From positions 19,728 to 83,727 of the forward strand of contig CALDTZ010000027.1 of NCBI GenBank assembly GCA_937924805.1: 64,000 nucleotides of DNA, in the 5' to 3' direction. Under the pieces are notes generated by a model, which saw only the letters and a program-made list of their open reading frames with translations, was not told where the DNA came from and did no database searches. The position numbers and the translations under genes were made by a program. Each line of letters opens with the position of its first letter. Positions within the stretch are counted from its first letter, which is position 1. Positions 45,427 through 55,064 of the stretch are shown piece after piece. The stretch comes from an uncultured Saprospiraceae bacterium (GTDB lineage Bacteria; Bacteroidota; Bacteroidia; Chitinophagales; Saprospiraceae).

Positions 45427-45822
45427 TTATGGATTTATAAGGTAACTTGACGTAATAGTACAAGACTTTTCAAGCATTTTTGCGACTGAACAGTACTTTT
45501 CTAAAGAAGAATCAATCGCCTGCTTCACTTTTTCATCTTTTAGTGCCCCAAATACTGAATAGATAAGTTTTATTTCATGAAAAACCCTTGGATGATCATC
45601 CACTCTTTCTCCGACAACATCTACTGATATATTATCAATGGGTTGCCTCATTTTTTTCAAAATCATCACAATATCAATGGTACTGCAACCGGCGATAGAC
45701 ATGAGGATTGCTTGCATCGGCCCTACTTCGTCGGGCGTAGAACCAAGAGTAATAGACGCTCCATTAGGCGTAGTACAAACGAATTTATCTAAATTGCCTT
45801 GTGTTGCTATTTTTATATTCAT
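45427..45822 (-). CDS. OsmC/Ohr-family protein
   Basis: 131-residue protein of the OsmC superfamily, whose members use two cysteines to reduce organic hydroperoxides. The two expected cysteines are present: one in SIAGCSTIDIVMIL and one in LEKYCSVAKML; a third sits in EKSCTIT near the end. The sequence is closer to the YhfA-type OsmC branch than to Ohr, and for that branch the physiological substrate is less clear. It lies 3 bases upstream of truA and probably shares its transcript. Confidence 0.88.
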   Translation of the reverse strand: MNIKIATQGNLDKFVCTTPNGASITLGSTPDEVGPMQAILMSIAGCSTIDIVMILKKMRQPIDNISVDVVGERVDDHPRVFHEIKLIYSVFGALKDEKVKQAIDSSLEKYCSVAKMLEKSCTITSSYLINP

Positions 45823-45953
45823 CCTTTTATTTTCTTTGGTTTCTTTTCAATACTTCTTTTTCTCGACATTAACATCGAGTTCAAAACAATTAGTGCCTAA
45901 GCTATCTAAATTTATTACATTTTTGAATTATCTTGATTCAATAATTCAAAGAA

Positions 45954-48515
45954 ATGAAATATACTGTCTTAGTTCCAATCTTTTTTGCTGCAATTGTAAT
46001 CTGTTTTACTTTTCAAAACAAGAAAACAGAGGACATCTACCCGAAGCCAACCCATTTGCTCGAGCAACAAAATGAAAATGATAATAAGCAACGAAGAGCA
46101 GAATGGATTGAATCCATCCACACTGCAGAACCCGATATAGATTGGAGAAAAATAGAACACAAAAATCGAATTAAAAGAAGTCTAGAACAAAAAGATATTT
46201 TGAAAAATGGAGCTATAGAATGCAATGATGTCCTGAATTATGCAGATGGTAATCTTTTTGGCAAGTGGATTGAGAAAGGAAGCAATGATCAAGCAGGAAG
46301 TGTGTTTGATACCGAATACTATGCTCCAACCGATGAAATATTCTTAATTTCTGCCGGTGGTTCTATTTTTAAAGGTCCTCGTATTGGAAATGAATGGGAA
46401 ATTGTGAATCAAAATTTCAGGTTTGGAACTGGATATCTTGCGGTTTTAAGTAAGGATAACAATAAAAGAATAATTGCTCCACTAAATCGATCACCGCACT
46501 ATTCTGATGATGAAGGGGTTACCTGGAACCCAACTATGGGCTTTGAAAATCTTGGAAATGGAAGTGTTAAAGATTTTACTGTTTTAAAAGAAACGGATGA
46601 TAAAATATTTTTTCTTGGGCAATCTTCAGGTGTACACAAAGTATCACTAATGAGATCCGAAAATAAAGGTTCTTCTGTTGAAAAAGCATTCGAATTTGAC
46701 AGTCCAGCACTTTCACGTATTGAATTAGTAAATCCACACAATTCAAATGATCTGTATATTATAGAAGCTGCAGGTTCGAATACAACCGTTATGCAGTGGA
46801 ATGATCTTACAAATTCCATGGATACCATTACGACAAATCCTGATTCGCCCATATTTAGCACCAATAGTAGCCAAAATTTAGTCGCTGTAGAAAAAGATGA
46901 TGTTACCATTTTCTTTAGATATGATGTAAACAATGTCCTATATAAGTCCACTGATTTTGCTGCTTCATGGATAGAATTAGGCCCTCTACCAGCAAACCCT
47001 TGGAATGTAGGAATTTTTGTTTCACCTTCAAATCCTGACTTACTATTGATGGGTGAAGTCAATTGCTATAAAAGTTTGAATGGAGGAAAAGATTGGGAAT
47101 TACAAAACGAATGGTGGGAATACTACGACAATGTAATTGGAAAACTACATGCAGATATTATGCACTTCAATGAATTTGTAGATAACGACGGTAACAATTG
47201 TCTCTTAATCAGTAATCATGGAGGACTTAACATTTCTACGGATGATATGGAAACTGTTTTTAATTTAAGTTTAGAATCATTGAATGTAAGTCAATATTAT
47301 AGTGTCAGAACAAGTGATGCATACCCTAATACAGTATTTGCAGGATCACAAGATCAAGGATTTCAACGTGGATATACTGAAAATCCTGATGCCATTATTA
47401 ATTTTGAACAAATCATCTCTGGGGATTATGGTCATATTGTTTTTACAAATGAACAGCGAAATATGTGGACTAATTACCCTGGAGGATGGGTATCTATGTA
47501 TAAACAAGCAAATGTAGGAGGTATCGATTTAAATTATACGATTGAATCTGAAGACGAGCTGGTCTGGATGCCCTATATGATTGCTTCGCCAAACCCATCA
47601 GAAGATATTATTTACGTTGCAGGAGGAAGTGTTGATGGTGGACCAGGATCATATATTATTAAACTGATTGATAATTTTAGTGAAATTGAAGCTGTAAACT
47701 TGCCCTTTAACTTCATGCAAGCAAGTGGTGGGTCGCTTGTTTCAGCTATTGGAATATCCAAATTAAATCAAAATAAATTCTTTGCAGTGACTGAAAATGG
47801 TGCTGCATTTTATTCAAATGATAAAGGACTATCGTGGGAAAAATCAACCATGAATACCATTTCTGGATCCTATTTGTATGGTCAAGATATCTATACTTCT
47901 GAAATCGATGAAAATACATTGTGGGTGGCAGGAAGTGGTTATAGTACACCAGGTGTACTGATGTCTACAGATGGTGGGGTAACCTTTAATTCAATGACGA
48001 ATGGACTACCACCAACGCTTGTCTATGATATCGTTGCAAATGAAGAGGAAACAATGTTATTTGCTGCAACTGAAAATGGACCTTACGTTTATATTGTTGA
48101 AGAGGATATGTGGCATGATCTTACAGGTACTTGTGCCCCTGCGAACGTTTACTGGTCGGTTGAATACATAAAAAACATAAAAACAGTCCGTTTTGGAACT
48201 TATGGGCGAGGAATTTGGGACTTTAGTATACAAACTAAACCTTCAAGTAATGAAGATCTAGTAAGTGATAAAAATACAATAACGGTCTATCCAAATCCAG
48301 CATCAGATTATGTAAATATCCGTTTGAATAAACCACATGGACCTTTAAGTATCCAATTATTTGATTTTCTTGGACATTCGGTATTATCAGAAAAAGTCAA
48401 AAAGGGTAATATGAATGAAGTTCAATTGGAAATCAATCATTTGCCTACAGGCCAATATGTATTAGTGATAAAGGAAGGCAAAAAATACTCAACGCAAAAA
48501 ATAATTATTGATTAG
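45954..48515 (+). CDS. BNR/sortilin-like beta-propeller protein with T9SS type A sorting domain
   Basis: 853-residue exported protein. A hydrophobic N-terminus (about 5-20) acts as signal sequence and is followed by a charged segment (30-85). Residues 110-765 carry recurring BNR/Asp-box-type motifs (YSDDEGVTWNPT, KSLNGGKDWELQ, SNDKGLSWEKS, STDGGVTFNSM) typical of a VPS10/sialidase-like propeller with two domains. Residues 775-853 form the type A sorting domain (TVYPNPASDYVNIRL ... YSTQKIIID). Related proteins are common in T9SS bacteria and generally have no known substrate; catalytic sialidase residues are not evident. Its last 11 bases overlap the convergent glycosyltransferase gene. Confidence 0.85.
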   Translation: MKYTVLVPIFFAAIVICFTFQNKKTEDIYPKPTHLLEQQNENDNKQRRAEWIESIHTAEPDIDWRKIEHKNRIKRSLEQKDILKNGAIECNDVLNYADGNLFGKWIEKGSNDQAGSVFDTEYYAPTDEIFLISAGGSIFKGPRIGNEWEIVNQNFRFGTGYLAVLSKDNNKRIIAPLNRSPHYSDDEGVTWNPTMGFENLGNGSVKDFTVLKETDDKIFFLGQSSGVHKVSLMRSENKGSSVEKAFEFDSPALSRIELVNPHNSNDLYIIEAAGSNTTVMQWNDLTNSMDTITTNPDSPIFSTNSSQNLVAVEKDDVTIFFRYDVNNVLYKSTDFAASWIELGPLPANPWNVGIFVSPSNPDLLLMGEVNCYKSLNGGKDWELQNEWWEYYDNVIGKLHADIMHFNEFVDNDGNNCLLISNHGGLNISTDDMETVFNLSLESLNVSQYYSVRTSDAYPNTVFAGSQDQGFQRGYTENPDAIINFEQIISGDYGHIVFTNEQRNMWTNYPGGWVSMYKQANVGGIDLNYTIESEDELVWMPYMIASPNPSEDIIYVAGGSVDGGPGSYIIKLIDNFSEIEAVNLPFNFMQASGGSLVSAIGISKLNQNKFFAVTENGAAFYSNDKGLSWEKSTMNTISGSYLYGQDIYTSEIDENTLWVAGSGYSTPGVLMSTDGGVTFNSMTNGLPPTLVYDIVANEEETMLFAATENGPYVYIVEEDMWHDLTGTCAPANVYWSVEYIKNIKTVRFGTYGRGIWDFSIQTKPSSNEDLVSDKNTITVYPNPASDYVNIRLNKPHGPLSIQLFDFLGHSVLSEKVKKGNMNEVQLEINHLPTGQYVLVIKEGKKYSTQKIIID

Positions 48516-49845
48516 TAACTAGGCCACCATTTTTAAAACGTTTTAAAAAACCAAATTCATATAGAAAAACGAATAGCACAATTCCATATTCAAGAACCAA
48601 AAACAACGTATGTTCTTGAAAAGGTTGAGTATCATATGCACTATAGGATAGAAAAATGAGAAAACTCCAAACCCAGATAAATTGATACCTCAAAAAACAA
48701 TTTAAAAGTAATATCGAAGCTAGATACCAAGGGTGTATGGTTGTTGCTAAGATTAAGTATAAAATAAAACTAAATGTCATTACTTTGATTAACCCTAATA
48801 CATGACTCTCCTTATTCTTAATAGCCAACCCTATAATAAATAAACAGGCTAATAAACCCAAACTTGGGCCAAGAATCGCAATTTGATTATATCCATAAAT
48901 TTTAAAAAACAAACTTCGAAGCAAATAATAAATACTGGCATTGAATTCGAAAGATTGAAAGTATAAATCGATCGAAGACATTAAATTAGAAAAAGTCGAA
49001 TAAAACAACGGAATAAACATGATGAGTAAGGATAGTAAACATGCCGAAAATAAAGCTATTAAGCTTTTAGTTTGCTTTCGAAGATAAAAGAAGATCGCAG
49101 GCACGAATAGCAATGGGACCAACTTTGTGGCAACAGACAAGGATAAAGACACACCAGCCAACACGTATTTTGAGCGAACTAAATAGTATAAAAATCCAGC
49201 CAAGAAAGTAATCATGATACTTTCAAAATGTAGATTTCCTATTAATTCTATTAATACCAAAGGGTTAAGTAGATAATAAAGACTATACCCTTTTGGCAAA
49301 CCTAAGAATTTTAATGTATTCACTAAATAATAAGCCGTTAATACATTAAACAGAAAGAACAGTCCTTTAATCAACCATACGGATTGCACTACACTTTTTG
49401 AAAAGGTGCCCAAAAAGAAAACCCCTTGGCAAACTGGAGGATATATAGAATAATATCCTTGAGAGTTCATTTTATCGAATAGATAATACGCTTTATCCGA
49501 AGAAAATAAATCAAATTCTAATACTTGTTCTGGTGTGTGTAGAAAGGGATGTATCCCATCATGCCATAGTAAACCATCCCAAACAAAACGATACAAATCA
49601 TTAGACAAATTTGGAAATATAAAAATGATACAACCTTGAATAAAAAAGGAAACACCAACGAAAAACATGAAACTTCGATCATGTTGAAAAAAAGGTGTTA
49701 GAAAGGTATATCCGAAGAAAGATATGGAAACCCCTAAATAGATATATTCAAATTGTGATTGAGCAGGAAATAATAGTGTCCCAAGGATTCCGGCTACCAA
49801 TAAAACCAAACCGATAGACCGTTTTATATTGAGCTTGTATTCCAA
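48505..49845 (-). CDS. polytopic membrane glycosyltransferase (GT87/mannosyltransferase-like)
   Basis: 446 residues with about eleven hydrophobic helices. The first large loop holds SNDLYRFVWDGLLWHDGIHPFLHTP, with an early acidic residue, as in polyprenol-phosphate-sugar-dependent GT-C enzymes (DUF2029/GT87). Such enzymes transfer a mannose-like sugar from a lipid carrier on the periplasmic side. It is the last gene of three on the minus strand with two GT2 enzymes upstream (6-base gap to the nearer), which suits a pathway in which one GT2 makes the lipid-linked sugar that this protein uses. The exact sugar is unknown. Confidence 0.78.
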   Translation of the reverse strand: MEYKLNIKRSIGLVLLVAGILGTLLFPAQSQFEYIYLGVSISFFGYTFLTPFFQHDRSFMFFVGVSFFIQGCIIFIFPNLSNDLYRFVWDGLLWHDGIHPFLHTPEQVLEFDLFSSDKAYYLFDKMNSQGYYSIYPPVCQGVFFLGTFSKSVVQSVWLIKGLFFLFNVLTAYYLVNTLKFLGLPKGYSLYYLLNPLVLIELIGNLHFESIMITFLAGFLYYLVRSKYVLAGVSLSLSVATKLVPLLFVPAIFFYLRKQTKSLIALFSACLLSLLIMFIPLFYSTFSNLMSSIDLYFQSFEFNASIYYLLRSLFFKIYGYNQIAILGPSLGLLACLFIIGLAIKNKESHVLGLIKVMTFSFILYLILATTIHPWYLASILLLNCFLRYQFIWVWSFLIFLSYSAYDTQPFQEHTLFLVLEYGIVLFVFLYEFGFLKRFKNGGLVTNQ

Positions 49846-49851
49846 CGCTAA

Positions 49852-51324
49852 TTATTTTTTTAATGCCAAATGTTTCACTGAGATCAAAAAAATAGACCCA
49901 TAACCAAAAGCTAAAAGCATATGGAATATCATAAATGCTCGATTTCCAGATTTTACTGCATAATAAACGGCCCAAAGAAAAAATAAAAACATTAAACCTT
50001 CCATAATCGTCATTGGAGAAAATTTTAACGTAAGGTAGTTTTTCATTTTTATACGATCCCCGACTCCTTTTACATTAAACTTTGGCGTACGGATGAACGC
50101 TGATTTTTTCCCCATATATCCTTGAATGACGGCAAACGAATTATGCAAAGAAAGCCCCATGGATAGCGCCAAAAACATTGGGAATAAAAGTAAAAACTTT
50201 AACGTCAATTTTATTTTTGATCCATCTTCAATGTCATTAAAAACATTGGCTACGAAATAAACAGATATAATGGCAAGTGTACTTACCATAAATGTGCTTA
50301 AATAATGAATCGGAATATTTAAAGGGCGTACAAAAAACAATAAGGGTACACTCAAAAAGCCTAAAAGGTATACAAATAAGAAAATTGAGCTACTCAACAA
50401 ATGAATGCTCCCATGAATTTTTTGCATAAATGGAATATTCGCATGCCACACCGTTGGAAGTAACTTTCTAGCTGTTTCCGCACCACCTTTCATCCAACGA
50501 AATTGCTGGGATTTTAAACCACCCATTTCAGCTGGCAACTCTGCAGGAGAAATAACATTTTCAAGATATCTTATTTTCCATCCTTTAATTTGAGCTCTAT
50601 AACTCAAATCCAAATCTTCCGTTAAAGTATCTGCTTCCCAACCACCAGCTTCTTCTATACAATCCCTCCTCCAAATACCTGCAGTACCATTAAATTGCAA
50701 AAGAAAATTTCCGTTTTCTCTTCCACATTGCTCGATAGTAAAATGTACATTCAATTGAAATGCTTGAAGTCTTGTAAGAATAGAATAATCTTCATTAATA
50801 TGTCCCCATCTAGTTTGAACAACCCCAATTTTAGGATCATTAAAAAAAGGAATTGCTTTCTTTAAAAAGTCTTTTTTAGGTAAAAAATCAGCGTCAAAAA
50901 TAGCGATAAAATCACCCTGAGCAACCTTGGTCGCAGCTTTCAAAGCCCCAGCTTTATATCCTGTTCGGTCTGTTCTTGCGTGAAGCGAAATATTAAAACC
51001 TTTGGCTTTATAAAAATCCACTCTTTCTTTCGAGATTGCTAGTGTATCATCCGTCGAATCATCAAGAACTTGTATTTCAATCTTATCTTTTGGGTAGTCC
51101 ATTTCCACGATGTTATCAATCAATCGCTGGACAACATACATTTCATTGAAAATAGGAAGTTGAATCGTGACTAATGGATAATCTTCCATCCCATCCTCTT
51201 TTAATTTGGTCTTTTTTCTAGTAAGAAAATGCCAAAGCAAATGAAATTGCATCAAACAAAATATGGTTACTAAGCTCATAACTGAGACATAGATAAATAG
51301 AAGTACGTAACCAAGAATAACCAT
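49852..51324 (-). CDS. processive-type GT2 glycosyltransferase (cellulose synthase-like)
   Basis: 490-residue inner-membrane enzyme. An N-terminal helix is followed by the catalytic domain (about 40-300): VTIQLPIFNEMYVVQRL, VLDDSTDDT, AIFDADFLPKKDFL, TEDLDLSYRA and the QQFRWMKGG motif (QxxRW), all diagnostic of membrane GT2 enzymes that bind UDP- or GDP-sugars. Four C-terminal helices follow. The c-di-GMP-binding PilZ domain of BcsA is absent. Relatives are named cellulose synthase-like or glucomannan-type synthases, so a beta-linked polymer or glycolipid is possible. It sits between a GT87-like enzyme (6 bases downstream) and a DPM1-like GT2 (30 bases upstream), forming one operon. Confidence 0.85.
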   Translation of the reverse strand: MVILGYVLLFIYVSVMSLVTIFCLMQFHLLWHFLTRKKTKLKEDGMEDYPLVTIQLPIFNEMYVVQRLIDNIVEMDYPKDKIEIQVLDDSTDDTLAISKERVDFYKAKGFNISLHARTDRTGYKAGALKAATKVAQGDFIAIFDADFLPKKDFLKKAIPFFNDPKIGVVQTRWGHINEDYSILTRLQAFQLNVHFTIEQCGRENGNFLLQFNGTAGIWRRDCIEEAGGWEADTLTEDLDLSYRAQIKGWKIRYLENVISPAELPAEMGGLKSQQFRWMKGGAETARKLLPTVWHANIPFMQKIHGSIHLLSSSIFLFVYLLGFLSVPLLFFVRPLNIPIHYLSTFMVSTLAIISVYFVANVFNDIEDGSKIKLTLKFLLLFPMFLALSMGLSLHNSFAVIQGYMGKKSAFIRTPKFNVKGVGDRIKMKNYLTLKFSPMTIMEGLMFLFFLWAVYYAVKSGNRAFMIFHMLLAFGYGSIFLISVKHLALKK

Positions 51325-51354
51325 CTAACCTGTTGTTAATTAATTTGTTAAATA

Positions 51355-52065
51355 TTACAATAATTTAAATATAGTCCATAAAATCTTATGCCCAGCTAAT
51401 ATGGTCCCTTTCACTGTTCCTGACACTTTTGATGTGCCTATCCTCTTTCTATAGTCTACGGCAACTTCTTTACATCGCAGTTTGTATTTAGCTGCTTTTA
51501 CTTGCATTTCTACAGTCCAACCAAAATCTCGATCTTCCATCGCTATTTTTTCTAATGATGTATACCGAATGGCTCTAAATGGTCCTAAATCTGAAAACTC
51601 AACTTTATAAATCCATTTTATTAATGAAGTGGCCAACCAATTACCAAATATTTGTTGCGGCATCATCGCTCCTTTTTCTAATTTACCTAATGCCCTACTT
51701 CCTATGACTAGGTCCGCTTGATCCTTAATTATTGGATTGACAACCAAAGGTAATTGCTCTGGAAAATCAGAATAATCACCATCAATAAAAAGTATAATGT
51801 CAGGTTTTATCGACTTCGCAGCAATATACTCCATCGCCTTTAGACAAGCATTTCCATAGCCCTTAACAGGCTGAAAAACCACAGTAGCACCCATTGACCT
51901 AGCAGCCTCAGCAGTATTATCTTCGCTCCCATTGTCTGCTACCACAATATCTCGAACCCAATTTTTAGGAATATCTCGAACCACTTTTGCAATTGCCTCC
52001 TCCTCGTTGTATGCAGGAATAATAACATCAATATTACGTGAATGTGGTCGGTTGTCTTCTTTCAT
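51355..52065 (-). CDS. DPM1-like GT2 glycosyltransferase (polyprenyl-phosphate sugar synthase)
   Basis: 236-residue GT2 enzyme without membrane helices, closest in pattern to dolichyl/polyprenyl-phosphate mannose or glucose synthases: NIDVIIPAYNEEEAI, VVADNGSEDNTAE, VKGYGNACLKAME, ILFIDGDYSDFPEQL, GSRA, and DLGPFRAIRY with a C-terminal YRKRIGTSKVSG. It would load a sugar onto a polyprenyl carrier for use by the membrane enzymes encoded downstream on the same strand. It is the first gene of the three-gene cluster, with a -7 box just upstream. Confidence 0.88.
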   Translation of the reverse strand: MKEDNRPHSRNIDVIIPAYNEEEAIAKVVRDIPKNWVRDIVVADNGSEDNTAEAARSMGATVVFQPVKGYGNACLKAMEYIAAKSIKPDIILFIDGDYSDFPEQLPLVVNPIIKDQADLVIGSRALGKLEKGAMMPQQIFGNWLATSLIKWIYKVEFSDLGPFRAIRYTSLEKIAMEDRDFGWTVEMQVKAAKYKLRCKEVAVDYRKRIGTSKVSGTVKGTILAGHKILWTIFKLL

Positions 52066-52072
52066 CGCGACG

Positions 52073-52080
52073 CAAAAGTA
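52073..52080 (-). promoter_or_regulatory. TACTTTTG -7 box for the glycosyltransferase operon
   Basis: On the minus strand a TAnnTTTG match 7 bases before the ATG at 52065. A CAAA at 52094-52097 (TTTG on the minus strand) is only 13 bases away, shorter than usual, so the assignment is tentative and would imply a very short leader. Confidence 0.35.
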
Positions 52081-52156
52081 GAATAATTGAGGGCAAAAAC
52101 TTGTTATAATGCAGACAATCCAAATAATTCACTATTCTTGCAGTAGATTCATAATT

Positions 52157-53641
52157 ATGGCGACAACAAAATCAATCTTTAGTTGTGTTTTTATCGTACT
52201 TTTTTCTATTCTGCTTACCCAATGCAGGGTTGATGATAACTATTTTGAAGGTGATACACCTCAGCTTCGGTATTCATTAGATACCTTAACCTTTGACACT
52301 GTATTTACGAGCGTTGGATCTACGACAAAATTTCTAAAAATATTCAATAATGAAGATCAACGAGTGCTTATTGATAAAATAAGTTTGGGTGATTCTTTTT
52401 CTACTTTTTTTAGGCTTAATGTTGATGGTACTGCTGTTCAAAAAGAAATTGAAGAAGTAACTATCCTTCCCAATGATAGTATCTACATATTTGTAGAAAC
52501 TACAATTGATCCTGATCAAGATATTTCCATTTCTCCCTTTATTATTGAAAACTGGTTACAAATCAAAACAGGGAATAAAACGCATCAAATACTATTAGAA
52601 GCGTGGGGCCAAAACGCAAATTATATTCCTAATATTCAGGGCAATTCAAGAATATCATATTATAGCTGTGATTTTGGAAATTGGGAATGGAATGATCCAA
52701 AACCTTACGTTGTTTATGGTTCATTAATCGTGGATAGTTGTAACCTTATTATACCCGCTGGCACAAAAGTTTATTTTCATGGTGGGATTGCTAATAATGA
52801 CTTTGGTATTTATAATGATGGATTACTGATCATCCGATCAGGTGCTCGATTGATGACTTTTGGATCAGCAGATGACAAAGTTGAATTTCGTACAGACCGA
52901 TTGGAAGAAGAGTACCAAGATATTGGAGGTCAGTGGGCGGGAATAATCCTATCAGCGGGATCAAAAAACAATCAACTTACGCATACCAAATTATTTAATT
53001 CAATCGTCGGAATCCGAGTAGATTCGAGTTCATCCGTAACCCTTAATCAATGTGAAATAGGCCACAATTCTGGCAACAATATTTTAGCAAGTCATGCATC
53101 CGTGAGAGCCGATAATTGTCTTTTCCACAATGCTAATGACCATGGATTACTCTTTTTTCAAGGAGGAGATTATACATTAAATTATTGTACTGTTTTTAAT
53201 GAAGCGAGTCAAAAGCATGCTTTACTCATGAATAACTTTAGGTGTACAGATCCATTATGCCAAGAAGAAATATTACTAAATGTAGCTCAAGGGAATTTCA
53301 CCAATTGTATTTTTACTGGCTACAATGAAGATGAAATATGGCTTCAAGATATTACAAAGAATCAAAACGGGCTTTTTTACTCTTTTGACCATTGTATGTT
53401 TTCAGCAGACGAATTATTAGACGTTGAAAATCAACCTACCTTATTTGAAAATGTTACAGAAGGACTTAATCAACAATTTGAAGACACCTTATTTATCGAT
53501 TTTGAAAGCTATGATTTTCATTTGGATACGTTTGCAGTCGCGATTGATATGGCTAGAACAATTATGATCGACCAAACGGATTTAGATGGCAATATGCGAG
53601 GGTCTATGCCTGATTTGGGTTGTTATGAATTCCAGGATTAA
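52157..53641 (+). CDS. beta-helix lipoprotein
   Basis: 494 residues from ATG 52157, chosen because it places a lipoprotein signal at the N-terminus (IVLFSILLTQC, lipid-anchored Cys23); a longer frame from 52109 adds 16 residues with no clear role. Residues 30-160 form a beta domain (LTFDTVFTSVGST, FLKIFNNEDQRVLI), and residues 185-430 a right-handed parallel beta-helix with short repeating strands (IRSGARLMTFG, VEFRTDRL, ILASHASVRADNCLFH). The end reads MPDLGCYEFQD, a tail frequent in such Bacteroidota proteins. Probably a surface or periplasmic protein that binds or cuts a polysaccharide, though no catalytic site was identified. It overlaps the convergent transporter gene by 38 bases. Confidence 0.82.
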   Translation: MATTKSIFSCVFIVLFSILLTQCRVDDNYFEGDTPQLRYSLDTLTFDTVFTSVGSTTKFLKIFNNEDQRVLIDKISLGDSFSTFFRLNVDGTAVQKEIEEVTILPNDSIYIFVETTIDPDQDISISPFIIENWLQIKTGNKTHQILLEAWGQNANYIPNIQGNSRISYYSCDFGNWEWNDPKPYVVYGSLIVDSCNLIIPAGTKVYFHGGIANNDFGIYNDGLLIIRSGARLMTFGSADDKVEFRTDRLEEEYQDIGGQWAGIILSAGSKNNQLTHTKLFNSIVGIRVDSSSSVTLNQCEIGHNSGNNILASHASVRADNCLFHNANDHGLLFFQGGDYTLNYCTVFNEASQKHALLMNNFRCTDPLCQEEILLNVAQGNFTNCIFTGYNEDEIWLQDITKNQNGLFYSFDHCMFSADELLDVENQPTLFENVTEGLNQQFEDTLFIDFESYDFHLDTFAVAIDMARTIMIDQTDLDGNMRGSMPDLGCYEFQD

Positions 53642-54920
53642 GATAGGCTTCATTAAACTTAACAAAAAACATAAAAACCATTCCGATTACAAATAAAACA
53701 CTCAGTGCTAATACCGAATAGCGCATATTGTGGGTCATTGCTTCTACAAAACCAAAAATGAATGTTCCAGAAACAATGGCCAAATTTCTTAAGAATTCAT
53801 AAAAACTAAAAAACGACGCTACATCTTCTTCTCCTTCAATCATTTTAGAATAACTTGATCGAGAAAGCGATTGGATTCCACCAATCACCAAACCAACAAA
53901 CCCTGCAATTGTAAAAAACATCAAACGGCTATTGGTAAAATAGGCAGCAACACAAATCCCAATCCAAATCATTAACATTATATAAATAGAATTTTTATTG
54001 CCCATCAATTTTGAAGCGTAAGCAAATAAATAGGCTCCACCGATCGCTACAATCTGAATGATTAGAACCGTGATTATCATTTCTGTAGATTGAAAGTTTA
54101 ATTCACTTTCTGCAAATATGGTAGCCACATAAATGACTGTATTTACTCCCGCGATATAAAAGAAAAATGAAGCTAAAAATAATTTAATCATTTTTTGCTT
54201 TATCAGTTTTCGAAACGCCTTAATTAATTCTCCATAACCTTTTCTTATTGCTCCTTTTTCAAGAGGTCCTGCTTTATCCTGGGGTAGATGTTTGAATGGA
54301 ATAATCGCAAATCCCATCCACCATAATCCAACCATAATAAATCCAAGTCTTGCCGGCAATGTAGAATCTGTGATACCAAATTGTTCTTGAAATAAAACAA
54401 GGATTAATACCATTATCAATAAAATGACGGATCCTACATAACCAAATGCATATCCTTGAGCACTAACTTTATCTACATTTTTTTCAGAAGCAATCAAGGG
54501 TAAATATGCATTATAAAAAACCATGCTACCTGCATAACCTATCGTACTAATAAGAAATAAGGTTGAGCCTAACCAAACGCCAGAAGGGCCTTTGAAAAAA
54601 AACATGGCAAGACATGAAATACTGCCAATAGCGGTAAATATCTTTAGAAAGAGCATTCGTTTACCTCCATAATCAGCAATCCCTGAAAGCAACGGAGATA
54701 TGAAAGCTATGATCAAATAACCAAAGGATACAATGAAAGAATACAATGCTGTATTCTCGATTCCGATCCCAAAAATATCTATGACATCATCCGTATTTGC
54801 TGTAAAATATGGTGGAAATATAGCTGTCGCCACTACCAAGGTATAAGCAGAGTTCGCCCAATCAAAAAATGCCCACGAACGAATCGTTTTCTTATCATCT
54901 ATCTTAATTGATTGCGCCAT
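53604..54920 (-). CDS. MFS transporter, UMF1/ATG22-like family
   Basis: 438 residues from ATG 54920; an ATG at 54947 would add nine residues not seen in relatives. It has twelve hydrophobic helices. The opening IRSWAFFDWANSAYTLVVATAIFPPYF is the UMF1 family signature, and GSRMLF-like loops (SGIADYGGKRMLFLK) and GGIQSLSRSSYSKMI match the two halves of the major facilitator fold. Substrates of bacterial UMF1 proteins are unknown; fungal ATG22 exports amino acids from vacuoles. The 3' end overlaps the beta-helix lipoprotein gene by 38 bases. Confidence 0.88.
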   Translation of the reverse strand: MAQSIKIDDKKTIRSWAFFDWANSAYTLVVATAIFPPYFTANTDDVIDIFGIGIENTALYSFIVSFGYLIIAFISPLLSGIADYGGKRMLFLKIFTAIGSISCLAMFFFKGPSGVWLGSTLFLISTIGYAGSMVFYNAYLPLIASEKNVDKVSAQGYAFGYVGSVILLIMVLILVLFQEQFGITDSTLPARLGFIMVGLWWMGFAIIPFKHLPQDKAGPLEKGAIRKGYGELIKAFRKLIKQKMIKLFLASFFFYIAGVNTVIYVATIFAESELNFQSTEMIITVLIIQIVAIGGAYLFAYASKLMGNKNSIYIMLMIWIGICVAAYFTNSRLMFFTIAGFVGLVIGGIQSLSRSSYSKMIEGEEDVASFFSFYEFLRNLAIVSGTFIFGFVEAMTHNMRYSVLALSVLFVIGMVFMFFVKFNEAYLNPGIHNNPNQA

Positions 54921-55064
54921 AAAACCAAGATAGGAAATAGAAAACAATTACCATAAAAAACATTTTTTACCATCAAAGTCTAAAATTGGTTAAAAAGTCA
55001 ACTTACCGTCCAATTTCAACTCAGAAATCGGAACTAAATTTATTAGGATAATGTATATTACAAT

